Assembly (NCBI GenBank): GCA_964595455.1
Contig: CAZQQL010000012.1
Span: 1-40,642 of the forward strand
Origin: DAOUEG01 sp964595455
Lineage (GTDB): Bacteria; Chloroflexota; Dehalococcoidia; Dehalococcoidales; RBG-16-60-22
Reading direction: 5' to 3'
Length of the DNA stretch: 40,642 nt
This document shows positions 7,664 through 16,326 of this stretch, in pieces. The notes under the pieces are model-generated. The model was not told where the DNA came from. It ran no database searches and saw nothing but the letters and a program-made list of their open reading frames with translations. Position 1 is the stretch's first letter, and every line of letters starts with the position of its first letter. A program made the position numbers and the translations under genes.

Positions 7664-8644
7664 ATGAGCTACAGTGTCTCGGATATCCGCCTCGAAGAGT
7701 TGGCAGCGTACTGGAAAAACCCGGCTCAATCCCTTAACTGGCCGTATCCCTTCGTTATCCCCCCCTGGCTGGAAGCCTGGTGGGCGTCGTTCGGAAAAAC
7801 CTACCAGCCGCATATCAAAGCGGTCAGGGATGGTGGCGAGCTTTTGGGTATTGCGCCGCTGATGGTGTCCGGAGGTTCCCTCACATTTCTTGGCAGTACC
7901 GATGTCTGCGATTACCAGGACTTTATCCTTCGTTCCGGCCGCGAGCACGACTTCTTCACCGTCCTGTTCGACAATCTCAAGGCGGACGGGTTCAGGGAGC
8001 TGGAACTCAAGCATGTCAGGCCGGATTCGCAGGCGATGACCTCGCTGCAGCAATTCACCGGGGAAAAGGGTTTCCAGTTTATCTCGGTGGCAGAAGATAC
8101 CACCGTGGAGATGGACCTGCCCACCGATTTCGAGAGTTACCTGGCGATGCTGAGTTCCAAGCAGCGGCACGAGGTCCGCAGGAAGCTGCGCCGTATAAGT
8201 GAGGCCGGGATAATAACGTATCATCTGCTGCATGACATGCCCCGGATACGCCAGGCGCTGGATGGTTTCTTCTCCATGTTCGTGGAAAGCCGGGACGACA
8301 AGGCCTCTTTTCTAACCCCGGAAATGAAAGAGTTCTTTACCATTCTCATGGAAAAGCTCGGTGAGGCGGGGATACTGAGGCTCGGCATACTTGAACTGGA
8401 CGGCCTCCAGGTGGCCGCCATCATATGTTTCGATTACGGACAGCGCCGTTATCTGTACAACTGCGGCTACAAGCCAGATTACACCGGTTTGAGCGTCGGG
8501 CTGGTCAGCAAGGTCATGACCATTCAGGACAGTATTGAAAAGGGCTTTAGAACGTTCGATTTCCTTAAAGGGAACGAGACGTACAAGTACCATCTCGGCG
8601 GCAGGGACGTGCCCCTTTCCCGATGCACGATAGACTTGACATAA
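7664..8644 (+). CDS. FemAB/BioF2-like GNAT-fold acyltransferase
   Basis: A 326-residue soluble protein. An N-terminal half opens with an aromatic stretch (WLEAWWASFG), followed by a GNAT-like core with SSKQRHEVRRKLRR near 165-178, LRLGILELDGLQVAAIICFDYG (about 242-263), and a closing FDFLKGNETYKYHLGG block. That arrangement is typical of the Acetyltransf_6/BioF2-like (CelD-like) group, related to FemAB peptidyl transferases. Substrates in this group are mostly unknown; many members sit in envelope polysaccharide clusters. ATG 7664 has only a weak ribosome site. The 3' end overlaps the next gene by 22 bases, so translation is probably coupled to the glycosyltransferase. Confidence 0.75.
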   Translation: MSYSVSDIRLEELAAYWKNPAQSLNWPYPFVIPPWLEAWWASFGKTYQPHIKAVRDGGELLGIAPLMVSGGSLTFLGSTDVCDYQDFILRSGREHDFFTVLFDNLKADGFRELELKHVRPDSQAMTSLQQFTGEKGFQFISVAEDTTVEMDLPTDFESYLAMLSSKQRHEVRRKLRRISEAGIITYHLLHDMPRIRQALDGFFSMFVESRDDKASFLTPEMKEFFTILMEKLGEAGILRLGILELDGLQVAAIICFDYGQRRYLYNCGYKPDYTGLSVGLVSKVMTIQDSIEKGFRTFDFLKGNETYKYHLGGRDVPLSRCTIDLT

Positions 8645-9888
8645 AGGTTGCAGGTGTGCCTAAGAATACGGAAAAATTGAGAATTGCTCTTTTGAGCGCT
8701 CACAGTTGCCCGGTTGGGGCGATAGGCGCCCGGGATACCGGCGGGATGAGCGTGTATATACGGGAGCTGGCCAGGGAACTGGACCGCACGGGACACAGTG
8801 TCGATATCTATACCCGCGTCCATGACATCGAAGACCCCGTCATCGTACCCATAGGGGAACGCGCCCGTGTTATCCACCTGAAAGACGGTGACGAGATCCA
8901 GGTCCATAAACTGGCTATCTACTCCTGCCTTCCGGAGATGGGATGTAACCTGGAGAGCTTCAGGAAATCGAATGACCTTACCTATGACGTCCTTTTCAGC
9001 CATTACTGGCTTTCCGGCTACCTGGGCAACTACGTTCGCATGTGGTGGAAGGTCCCCCATGTCCTCATGTTCCACACCCTGGGCGCGGTGAAAAACGCCT
9101 CTGGCTCTGGGGATGACGATACCGATCTGAGGATCGTCACCGAGCAGGAAGTCATCCGTGACGGACAACGGATCATCGCGAGTACTCCGAGGGAAAAGAA
9201 CGACCTGGTGAAATTCTACGGCGCCGATCCAGTAAAAATCGGCGTAGTTCCCTGCGGCGTCAATATGGAAACGTTTCGTCCAGTAGAGTCGGCGGTATGG
9301 CCGGGTACTGATGACGATGTAGTTCGCTTGCTGTTTGTCGGCAGGATCGACCCCATCAAAGGCATCGACCGCTTGCTGAAGGCTTTACCTCTGGTCAGGT
9401 CAGAAAAGCCGGTCAGGCTCCTTATCATCGGCGGCGATGAGCCGGACCTTTTTGCCTTGGAATATCTCCGTACGCTGGTTGAGGAGTTAGGTATCGTCGG
9501 CCGGGTCGAATTCCGGAAACGGGTTCCCCAGGAACAACTAGCCGCCTACTATTCCGCTGCCGACCTCTGCATAGTGCCTTCTTATTACGAGAGTTTCGGC
9601 TTGGTATCGCTGGAATCACTCGCCTGCGGAACACCGGTCGTTGCTAATGATGTCGGACAGATGAGAAGCATCATCAGCCAGGGCATCAATGGCTACGTCA
9701 CGCCGGACAACCGTCCGGAGACCCTGGCGGAACACATTTCGCTGGCATTGTCCAGGTTCGGTCGCGGTACCACCGATATTCAAGCAGTCCGTTCTTCTGT
9801 CGGCGAGTATACCTGGAGTGCGGTCGCAGAAGGCATCGTCCGCGAATTACGGACCGCTTTGGCGCGGCAGTCTTCGCCGGTAGCATAA
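8623..9888 (+). CDS. GT4 glycosyltransferase, MshA-like
   Basis: A 421-residue retaining GT-B glycosyltransferase. The N-terminal domain has an MshA-like donor loop (SAHSCP...GARDTGGMSVYIREL, about 25-49), and the C-terminal domain has FVGRIDPIKGID (238-249) and the EX7E motif with Glu323 and Glu331 (PSYYESFGLVSLESLACGTP). The family transfers a sugar from a nucleotide donor to an acceptor; in actinobacteria MshA makes the first mycothiol intermediate, and BshA does the same for bacillithiol. The ATG overlaps the previous gene by 22 bases. An in-frame GTG at 8656, preceded by AAAGG, is an alternative start that would remove 11 residues not conserved in the family. Neighbours are a FemAB-like protein and a PIG-L deacetylase. 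Confidence 0.85.
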   Translation: MHDRLDIKVAGVPKNTEKLRIALLSAHSCPVGAIGARDTGGMSVYIRELARELDRTGHSVDIYTRVHDIEDPVIVPIGERARVIHLKDGDEIQVHKLAIYSCLPEMGCNLESFRKSNDLTYDVLFSHYWLSGYLGNYVRMWWKVPHVLMFHTLGAVKNASGSGDDDTDLRIVTEQEVIRDGQRIIASTPREKNDLVKFYGADPVKIGVVPCGVNMETFRPVESAVWPGTDDDVVRLLFVGRIDPIKGIDRLLKALPLVRSEKPVRLLIIGGDEPDLFALEYLRTLVEELGIVGRVEFRKRVPQEQLAAYYSAADLCIVPSYYESFGLVSLESLACGTPVVANDVGQMRSIISQGINGYVTPDNRPETLAEHISLALSRFGRGTTDIQAVRSSVGEYTWSAVAEGIVRELRTALARQSSPVA

Positions 9889-9990
9889 TCCCCGATGGCT
9901 GATCGTGCATCAACGCCTTTCCCTGTTTGTGCCGCATGAGTGCCGGTTGTAAAATAGTTCTCATGGGACTCCGAGGAGAAATCACGTAAC

Positions 9991-10683
9991 ATGAACAAAG
10001 ATGCTTATTTACTGGTGATCGCACCGCACCCGGATGACCCGGAGTTCGGCATCGGCGGGACGGTAGCGCGCCTGACCGGCGAGGGAAAAAAGGTCGTCTA
10101 CATAATCTGCACGAACGGTGATAAGGGAACGAGTGACCGCTCCATCAAGCCCGTGGACCTCGCCGTTATCCGGGAGAAGGAACAGCGCAACGCGGCAGCA
10201 GTACTTGGGGTCAGCGAGGTCGTTTTTCTCGGCTATCCCGACCAGGGCATCGAAGATACGTCGGACTTCCGGAAACTCCTTGTCAAGATGATACGGACTT
10301 ACCGCCCGGAAGTAGTCGCCAGTACCGATCCATACCGTAAGTACATGTGGCACCGGGACCATCGCATCACCGGACAGGTGGTAGCGGACGCTGTATTTCC
10401 TTTTGCCCGTGATCACCTGGCGTATCCGGACCTCTTGGAACAGGGCTACGAGCCCCACAAGGCGGCTGAAGCGTGGTTCTGGGGTACGGATGACGTCAAC
10501 TTCCGCAGCGATATCACCGCCACGTTCGAGACCAAGCTTAAGGCCCTGGTCTGCCACGCCAGCCAGGTCGGTAACGTCCCCGAGGAGATGAGGGAACGCA
10601 TGAAACAGTTCGCGAGAATGAACGCGGCCGGTGAAAAGTTCGAACTTGCGGAAGCCTTCCACCGCGTCGAAATGAGACGCTAG
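9991..10683 (+). CDS. PIG-L/LmbE family zinc deacetylase
   Basis: A 230-residue protein with the LmbE zinc-binding signature APHPDDPEFGIGGT (His13, Asp15, Asp16) and the second metal motif HRDH (His121, Asp123, His124). The family removes acetyl from N-acetylglucosamine groups on inositol or malate (MshB, BshB), from lipid-linked sugars, and in some cases from mycothiol conjugates. GAGGAG lies upstream of ATG 9991. It follows the MshA-like glycosyltransferase by about 100 bases, which matches the order of the first two steps of bacillithiol or mycothiol synthesis, but no cysteine-adding enzyme is present. Its TAG overlaps the stop codon of the opposite-strand hydrolase. Specific substrate unknown. 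Confidence 0.88.
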   Translation: MNKDAYLLVIAPHPDDPEFGIGGTVARLTGEGKKVVYIICTNGDKGTSDRSIKPVDLAVIREKEQRNAAAVLGVSEVVFLGYPDQGIEDTSDFRKLLVKMIRTYRPEVVASTDPYRKYMWHRDHRITGQVVADAVFPFARDHLAYPDLLEQGYEPHKAAEAWFWGTDDVNFRSDITATFETKLKALVCHASQVGNVPEEMRERMKQFARMNAAGEKFELAEAFHRVEMRR

Positions 10684-11321
10684 GAACTCTCCCAGAGTAC
10701 GTCCCCGTAAAGGTCAGGTCCGTGTTCCCGAGCGGCGAATACCGCATATTCCGCCTTACTCCGGCCTATGGTCGTGCCTTCACCGTGCCCGGGCAGCACT
10801 ATCGTTTCATCAGGCAGGGCGTAGATCCTGGTCGTGATTGTCTCCAGCAGTTGCCTGAACTCATCTGGCGCCCAGGTGGCGCCCGGCCCTCCAGGGAAAA
10901 GCGTGTCCCCGGAAATTAGGTAATCCCCGATGAGGAAACCCACTGCCCCAGTGGAGTGGCCCGGCAGATGAAGGACTTTCAGTTCGAGTTCTCCGACCTT
11001 CACGCTGTCTCCATCCTTTAGGAAAATATCCGGGGCTACCGGTAGGCCTGCCGCGTCCAGTTCATGCGCCGCTAATGGAACCCCGAGCTTCGCCTTGAGC
11101 CTCACCAATGCGCCGGTATGGTCTTCATGGTTATGGGTGAGGAGAATATACCTCGGAACACAGCCTTCCAGTAGTTTGACCATAGCCGATGGTTTTGCCG
11201 GTGCGTCGATGATAACGCATTCACCCCTTTTCCGGCAGATAACGAGATAGGTGTTCGTTCCGTAATGACCGAGGACCTCACGGCGGATCTCCATCAGTTC
11301 GTTTACCATTATCCTGTCCAT
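10680..11321 (-). CDS. Metallo-beta-lactamase-fold hydrolase (glyoxalase II-like)
   Basis: A 213-residue protein. I chose ATG 11321, which has GGAG seven bases upstream, over the in-frame TTG at 11327. Zinc ligands are visible as THNHEDH (His63, His65, Asp67, His68), LPGHS, SGDTLF and LPGHGEGTT, the set used by glyoxalase II and related thioester or lactone hydrolases. There is no signal peptide, so it should act in the cytosol. If the neighbouring genes make a thiol cofactor, a thioester hydrolase would fit, but this fold is too versatile for a firm call. The stop codon shares bases with the PIG-L stop on the other strand, so the two are convergent with no spacer. Confidence 0.85.
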   Translation of the reverse strand: MDRIMVNELMEIRREVLGHYGTNTYLVICRKRGECVIIDAPAKPSAMVKLLEGCVPRYILLTHNHEDHTGALVRLKAKLGVPLAAHELDAAGLPVAPDIFLKDGDSVKVGELELKVLHLPGHSTGAVGFLIGDYLISGDTLFPGGPGATWAPDEFRQLLETITTRIYALPDETIVLPGHGEGTTIGRSKAEYAVFAAREHGPDLYGDVLWESS

Positions 11322-11370
11322 AATCAACTCCGGACCTGGTTTTCCAATATCTTCTCACGTAGCCATAAAT

Positions 11371-11400
11371 TTGGCAAAAGGGCGCCGTACACGTTATTAT
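11371..11400 (+). promoter_or_regulatory. Sigma-70-type promoter for the PAP2-like gene
   Basis: TTGGCA at 11371-11376 and TATTAT at 11395-11400 are separated by 18 bases. Initiation about seven bases downstream would fall near 11407, leaving roughly five bases before ATG 11412. No ribosome site is visible there, so the message may be leaderless. This is motif matching by eye. Confidence 0.5.
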
Positions 11401-11411
11401 GATAGACAAAC

Positions 11412-11996
11412 ATGAAACGCAAACTCGCATCGTATACCTCGAATTTCTTCAATCCGTTTCTTCTTGGCTTAATTGTAATACCCCTGTTTGCTTTCCATGA
11501 TACTGAAACAACCGCGGACGCTCTCAAATGGACGGGTATTTCGCTGCTGCTGAGTGTCGTGCCGGTCCTCGTTCTGATCATATGCATGGTCAAAAAACGG
11601 AAACTGGACGGTATTTTCGATAACCCTCGCCCGCAACGCTACCTTGTCTATGGGCTTGCATCGGTTCTCGGAGCGGCGGGTGTGTTGATTATGTGGCTAG
11701 GTAAAGCTCCTCACCTTTTGTTCACGACGTTCCTGACGGGGTTCATCGCCATTATCGTGTTCATGACAGTGAATTTCTTCTGGAAGATCAGCCTTCATAC
11801 TGCCTTTATATCAGCGTCGGCGACGGTATTGACCATCGTCTATGGTCCGTGGGGAGCTTTGACGTTCCTGTCCCTCCCGGCGGTCGCCTGGTCGCGTATC
11901 GAACTCAATCAGCATACTTCGACGCAGGTCTTGGCCGGCATGATGTGCGCCGCAACGATTACGCTGGCTGTTTTCTGGAGAGCCGGATACTTGTAA
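11412..11996 (+). CDS. PAP2-like integral membrane protein, degenerate catalytic motif
   Basis: A 194-residue membrane protein with about five or six hydrophobic segments (near 15-30, 41-60, 79-97, 103-123, 131-158 and 172-191). It resembles the PAP2 phosphatase superfamily: NPRPQR (71-76) stands for the first motif, KISLHT (125-130) for the second, with His129, and SRIELNQHTSTQ (161-172) for the third, with Arg162 and His168. The aspartate that completes the third motif is Gln172, and the usual PSGH is ISLH. PAP2 enzymes dephosphorylate lipid phosphates such as undecaprenyl or phosphatidyl phosphates at the membrane. The changes leave activity uncertain. It is monocistronic between a divergent hydrolase and a convergent ftsK. 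Confidence 0.68.
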   Translation: MKRKLASYTSNFFNPFLLGLIVIPLFAFHDTETTADALKWTGISLLLSVVPVLVLIICMVKKRKLDGIFDNPRPQRYLVYGLASVLGAAGVLIMWLGKAPHLLFTTFLTGFIAIIVFMTVNFFWKISLHTAFISASATVLTIVYGPWGALTFLSLPAVAWSRIELNQHTSTQVLAGMMCAATITLAVFWRAGYL

Positions 11997-12022
11997 TCAC
12001 TACTGTTGTCAGTCTTACCGAG

Positions 12023-12050
12023 GCCCCTTAAACGGATGAAAGTAAGGGGC
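12023..12050. terminator. Hairpin between convergent PAP2-like gene and ftsK
   Basis: GCCCCTTA at 12023-12030 pairs perfectly with TAAGGGGC at 12043-12050 across a 12-base loop. On the plus strand it is followed by GCTTT rather than a full T-tract, so it is a weak intrinsic terminator candidate for the PAP2-like gene. A second small hairpin (CCTGGG/CCCAGG, 12085-12100) lies between here and the ftsK stop. Confidence 0.4.
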
Positions 12051-12169
12051 GCTTTGACTATATTCTGATACAGTCTCTGGTGATCCTGGGTCAACCCAGG
12101 CTACGCCATCCAGGAAACGGTGCCAGAGCTATTTCACAGTCCGCCATACGATTGACACTGGATCAACAA

Positions 12170-14638
12170 CTAGTCCTGGCCTTTGTAGTAATCGTCGTCG
12201 AGCGGGACATCCAGGATATCTTCGGTCTCTTCTTCCACCCTGGCCGGTTCAGGCTTGACGCCCTCTTTCGCCAGGACGGCGTCGAGTTGTTCTTTCAGGC
12301 GCGCAGCGCGGGGGTAGCCGATATGGAGCTTGCGCTGGAGAAAGGATGTCGAGACATCATCGTGATTCTTGGCCAGTTCCTTGGCCTGTTCGAGCAGATT
12401 GTCACGCGGATGCCCTCCGATGGTCCCATTGGGCGTCGTGCCTACCATAGCATCCATGCGGATCTTGTCCGGCTGATCGCCTTTCTGACCTCCCCAGAAG
12501 TAGACGAGCCGTTCGATCTCGGCATCCGATAGATAGCAACCCTGGAGCCGTTTCGGCTTGGCGGCGTCGGTCGGGAGGTAGAGCATATCGCCGCGGCCCA
12601 GCAGTTTTTCCGCACCGGGGGTATCGAGTATGGTCCGGGAATCGATCTGCGATGTTACGGCAAAGCTGAGACGGGTGGGGAAGTTGGCCTTGATAAGACC
12701 GGTAACGACGTCCACGGATGGGCGCTGTGTCGCTACGACGAGATGGATACCGGTGGCGCGGGCAAGCTGGGCCAGGCGGCAGAGGTTGGATTCGACTTCA
12801 TCGAAGCCGGCCATCATGAGATCGGCCAGTTCGTCGATGACGAGGACGATGTACGGCATCCGTCCGGTGCCTTCCTTGTTCTTGTTGAAGGCTTCGATGT
12901 TCCTGGCGCCGACCGTGGAAAACTTCTTGTAGCGCTCGTCCATTTCCTGGCAGAGCCAGCGGAGCGATGCCAGCGCGCGCGGTGTTTCCACGATGACCGG
13001 CGTGGCCAGGTGCGGGATGCTGTTGTATTGTACGAGTTCGACGCGCTTGGGATCGATGAGGATGAAGCGGACATCGTTGGGGGTATTGTACATGAGGAGC
13101 CCGCAGATGATCGTGTTCAAACAAACCGTCTTGCCGGAACCTGTAGAGCCGGCGATCAGCAGGTGAGGCATCTTGGTGAGGTCGGCGGAGACCGATTCGC
13201 CGCCGGCGCCCTTGCCGAGCGCGATGGCCATCTTGGTCTTGTTTACCAGTTTCTGGAATCCGGGCGTCTCCAGTACACCGCGCAGCGTCACGCTGTCAAA
13301 CGTGCTGTTGGGCACTTCGATGCCGACATAGGTCTTTCCCGGTACCGGCGCCTCGATACGGATGGTTGGAGCCGCCAGGGCCAGCGACAGGTCGTTGGAT
13401 AGGGAACTTATCCGCCCGGCCTTGACGCGGGTCTTGGAGACTTCTTCCAGGTGAACGTGGACGTTGCCTTCATCGTCCCGGTCCTTGACTTCGCGGTACT
13501 TTCGGTCCCAGCCGGGTTCGACGCCGAACTGTGTCACCGTGGGGCCGGTATTAATCTGGACTACTTTTGCTTCCACGCCGTAGCTCGCCAGTGTTTCTTC
13601 GATTAGCTGGGCGCGCTGCATGTTATCGGTCTGGCTGAACTGCATCTCCGGGGAAGTATCGAGAATGTCCAGGGGAGGCAATTGCCAGCCTTCGAACACC
13701 GCCGGCGCGGGCGCCGCGGCGATCCTCTGCTGGATTTCCTGCGCCGTTTGCTTTTCCGCAGCCGGCTCCTTTGCGGCTGGTTTCTCCGGGGATTTCGGCG
13801 CCGGCTCGCTTATCCTGTCAGAGGAAGGGCGGAGCGCCTCGGCCCGCCGGGCCATCTCTTCCAGCTTCTTCTGGGCGCTGACAACTTCCGGAGCAACCGT
13901 TGGGATATCGAAATCTTTCTGCAGCGGCGGCTTTTGTGCCGGCTGGAGCGGTGTTAATGTGCGATGTTCCGGGCCGCCGGACATGACGCGCTCTGGTCTC
14001 GTTTCCTGTGGGACCGAAGGTTCCCTCCGGAACTTCCTAACTATCCATTCATAAGACGTCTTGATGCCCGTTAGCGTCTGGATGGGGATGATAAATATCG
14101 TGCCAATGATCACCAGCCCGATGATGCGCAGTATGTAAATAATCGCATCATCCGGATAGTTCACCAGCGAGCGTCCAAACAAACCGCCAGGACCCTTGGT
14201 CAGGATTTCTCCGGCATAATCGAATGTGGAAATAAGGCCCCAGGCGGCCAGGAGAAGCAGCAGGCACCCGATCCACCGGTTCCAATAGTTAATGAGCCAG
14301 CTGAGGCGCTTGGCGGTCCAAAGCGTAAACACGGATGCCAGGATAAACCCGAAGAACAGCAGCCCCCATCCGAACTGTATCATGAGGTCTTTGTAAAAAG
14401 CTTCGACGCTCTCCCAGAATACAGCCAGCAGGATAATGACGATGATGAGTAAAAGCAACTGGCGGATAGGGGTGGAGAAAAGGAGCTTGAAGAACTCTTT
14501 GGCGCCTCCTGTTCTCTTCGGAGGGGCCGCATTCTTGCGGTTACGGGCTGCTTTCTGAAGGTTCCTGGAGACCTTGACCTTTTTCTCGGGGATATTCTTC
14601 GCTTTTATGTTTTTCAGCGGTATCTTCTTCTGCGCCAT
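12170..14638 (-). CDS. ftsK: FtsK/SpoIIIE DNA translocase
   Basis: An 822-residue septal DNA pump that moves chromosome termini through the closing septum and supports dimer resolution. A basic N-terminus precedes four membrane segments (about 59-76, 90-108, 122-138 and 166-188). A proline/alanine-rich linker runs to about 320, followed by the alpha/beta motor with Walker A GSTGSGKT (497-504) and Walker B VLVIDELADL (598-607). The C-terminal gamma winged helix (about 735-800) recognises orienting sequences; it contains STSFLQRKLHIGYPRAARL. At 822 residues it is closer to SpoIIIE than to E. coli FtsK. It lies 22 bases after rnj and is the last gene of an udg-rnj-ftsK operon. Confidence 0.95.
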   Translation of the reverse strand: MAQKKIPLKNIKAKNIPEKKVKVSRNLQKAARNRKNAAPPKRTGGAKEFFKLLFSTPIRQLLLLIIVIILLAVFWESVEAFYKDLMIQFGWGLLFFGFILASVFTLWTAKRLSWLINYWNRWIGCLLLLLAAWGLISTFDYAGEILTKGPGGLFGRSLVNYPDDAIIYILRIIGLVIIGTIFIIPIQTLTGIKTSYEWIVRKFRREPSVPQETRPERVMSGGPEHRTLTPLQPAQKPPLQKDFDIPTVAPEVVSAQKKLEEMARRAEALRPSSDRISEPAPKSPEKPAAKEPAAEKQTAQEIQQRIAAAPAPAVFEGWQLPPLDILDTSPEMQFSQTDNMQRAQLIEETLASYGVEAKVVQINTGPTVTQFGVEPGWDRKYREVKDRDDEGNVHVHLEEVSKTRVKAGRISSLSNDLSLALAAPTIRIEAPVPGKTYVGIEVPNSTFDSVTLRGVLETPGFQKLVNKTKMAIALGKGAGGESVSADLTKMPHLLIAGSTGSGKTVCLNTIICGLLMYNTPNDVRFILIDPKRVELVQYNSIPHLATPVIVETPRALASLRWLCQEMDERYKKFSTVGARNIEAFNKNKEGTGRMPYIVLVIDELADLMMAGFDEVESNLCRLAQLARATGIHLVVATQRPSVDVVTGLIKANFPTRLSFAVTSQIDSRTILDTPGAEKLLGRGDMLYLPTDAAKPKRLQGCYLSDAEIERLVYFWGGQKGDQPDKIRMDAMVGTTPNGTIGGHPRDNLLEQAKELAKNHDDVSTSFLQRKLHIGYPRAARLKEQLDAVLAKEGVKPEPARVEEETEDILDVPLDDDYYKGQD

Positions 14639-14660
14639 CGGTATCCAAATCCGCCGCGGC

Positions 14661-16322
14661 CTATACTTTTACCATGAACGGGAGTATCATCGGCCGCCGC
14701 TTGGTTTTGTTATAGTAAAATTTTTCCAGGGTGTCCTTGACCTTGGTGTTGATGAGGCCCCATTCAGCGATGTGACTGCCGCCATGGTCCAGCGTGGCCG
14801 CCAGCAGGGCGCGGCTCTCGTCCATCATCTCCTTGAACTCCCGTGTATCCACGAACCCTCGGGTTACGATGTCCGGACTGGCAACAAGCTTCCCGGTCTG
14901 TCCATTGACGGCGATAATGACGACGACGATGCCGTCCCGTGACAGCATCCGCCGTGTCCTCAGGACTACGCCGTCGATATCTCCGACGCTCAATCCATCG
15001 ACATACACGTGCCCGGAACTAACCTTGCCTTCAAGCCTGGCAGATGTAGAAGTGAGGCTTAGAACATCACCGTCTTCCAGAATGAATACATTCTCAGCCG
15101 TCATGCCCAGGGTATGAGCCAGGCGGGCATGCAGGCTGAGGTGACGGTACTCCCCGTGAACGGGAACAAAATACTTCGGTTTGACCAGGCTGAGGATAAG
15201 CTTCAGTTCTTCCTGGCTGGCATGGCCGTGTACGTGTACCTGCCCGAGCCGGTCGTAAATGACGCTGGCGCCCTGCCGGAAAAGACTGTCCACCGTCCGG
15301 TTCACCAATGATTCGTTACCGGGTACCGGCGTGGCAGAAAGCACGATGGTATCCCCTTTCTGGATATGTACATGGCGATGGTCATGGTTGGCCATGCGGA
15401 CCAGCGCCGAGGTCGGTTCACCCTGGCTCCCGGTTGTCACCATGACCACCTTGTCCGGCGGCGTTCCTTTGATTTCATCGATACGTCCCAGGATGCCGTC
15501 CGGCGCCTCGAGGTAGCCGAGTTCCAGTGAAATACGGACGGTATCCGACATGCTGCGCCCGACGATGAACACGCGCCGTCCGTGCCGGGCAGCGGCATCG
15601 ATGACCTGCTGGATACGTGATATAAGCGAAGAGAACGTAGTCACGATGACCCTGCCCGGAGCGTTGGCGATAACATGCTCCAGCGATTCCCCGACAATTC
15701 TCTCGGAAGGCGTATATCCCGGCAACTCGGCATAGGTTGAGTCCGATAAAAGCAGCAGAACCCCCTCGCTGCCGAGCTGGGCCAACCGTGAAAGATCGGT
15801 AGGTTGGCCGCTGACCGGGGTGTGGTCGATCTTGAAATCCCCGCTGTGAACGATGATGCCTTCCGGCGTCCGGATGATGACCCCGGACGCATCAGGGATG
15901 CTGTGGCAAACCGGGAACAGTTCCACGCTGAACTGCCCGAGATCGACAGTAGCGCCGTAATCGAGAACATGCAGATCCGCGCTCTCCCGGATACGCCGTT
16001 CCTTGAGCTTGACCTTGATAAGACCAGCCGTAAGCTTGCTGGCATAGATCGGCACATTTTCCAGTTGTGGAAGGAGATATGGCAGGCCCCCGATATGGTC
16101 TTCATGGCCATGGGTGATAACGATGCCGCGGACCTTCTCGCGATTATCGTTGATATAGCTGATGTCCGGAATTACCAAGTCTATTCCGAGCATTTCCTCT
16201 TCCGGGTACATCAGGCCGCAATCGATGATGATGATATCGCCGTCGTACTCGACGATCATCATATTCTTGCCGATCTCGCCCAGGCCGCCGAGTGGAATCA
16301 CTTTTACGCGGGTCTTGCTCAT
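14661..16322 (-). CDS. rnj: Ribonuclease J
   Basis: A 553-residue metallo-beta-lactamase/beta-CASP ribonuclease, which acts as a 5'-3' exonuclease and endonuclease in mRNA decay and rRNA maturation. The N-terminus has LGGLGEIGKN (11-20), a family hallmark, and the zinc site THGHEDHIGG (His71, His73, Asp75, His76). The beta-CASP region carries TTGSQGEPTSAL, and the C-terminal third includes the RNase J domain with PVHGEYRHL. Length fits the family (about 550-560 residues). ATG 16322 follows the uracil-DNA glycosylase stop by only four bases, so translation may be coupled. No membrane segment is present. Confidence 0.95.
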   Translation of the reverse strand: MSKTRVKVIPLGGLGEIGKNMMIVEYDGDIIIIDCGLMYPEEEMLGIDLVIPDISYINDNREKVRGIVITHGHEDHIGGLPYLLPQLENVPIYASKLTAGLIKVKLKERRIRESADLHVLDYGATVDLGQFSVELFPVCHSIPDASGVIIRTPEGIIVHSGDFKIDHTPVSGQPTDLSRLAQLGSEGVLLLLSDSTYAELPGYTPSERIVGESLEHVIANAPGRVIVTTFSSLISRIQQVIDAAARHGRRVFIVGRSMSDTVRISLELGYLEAPDGILGRIDEIKGTPPDKVVMVTTGSQGEPTSALVRMANHDHRHVHIQKGDTIVLSATPVPGNESLVNRTVDSLFRQGASVIYDRLGQVHVHGHASQEELKLILSLVKPKYFVPVHGEYRHLSLHARLAHTLGMTAENVFILEDGDVLSLTSTSARLEGKVSSGHVYVDGLSVGDIDGVVLRTRRMLSRDGIVVVIIAVNGQTGKLVASPDIVTRGFVDTREFKEMMDESRALLAATLDHGGSHIAEWGLINTKVKDTLEKFYYNKTKRRPMILPFMVKV

Positions 16323-16326
16323 ACGC

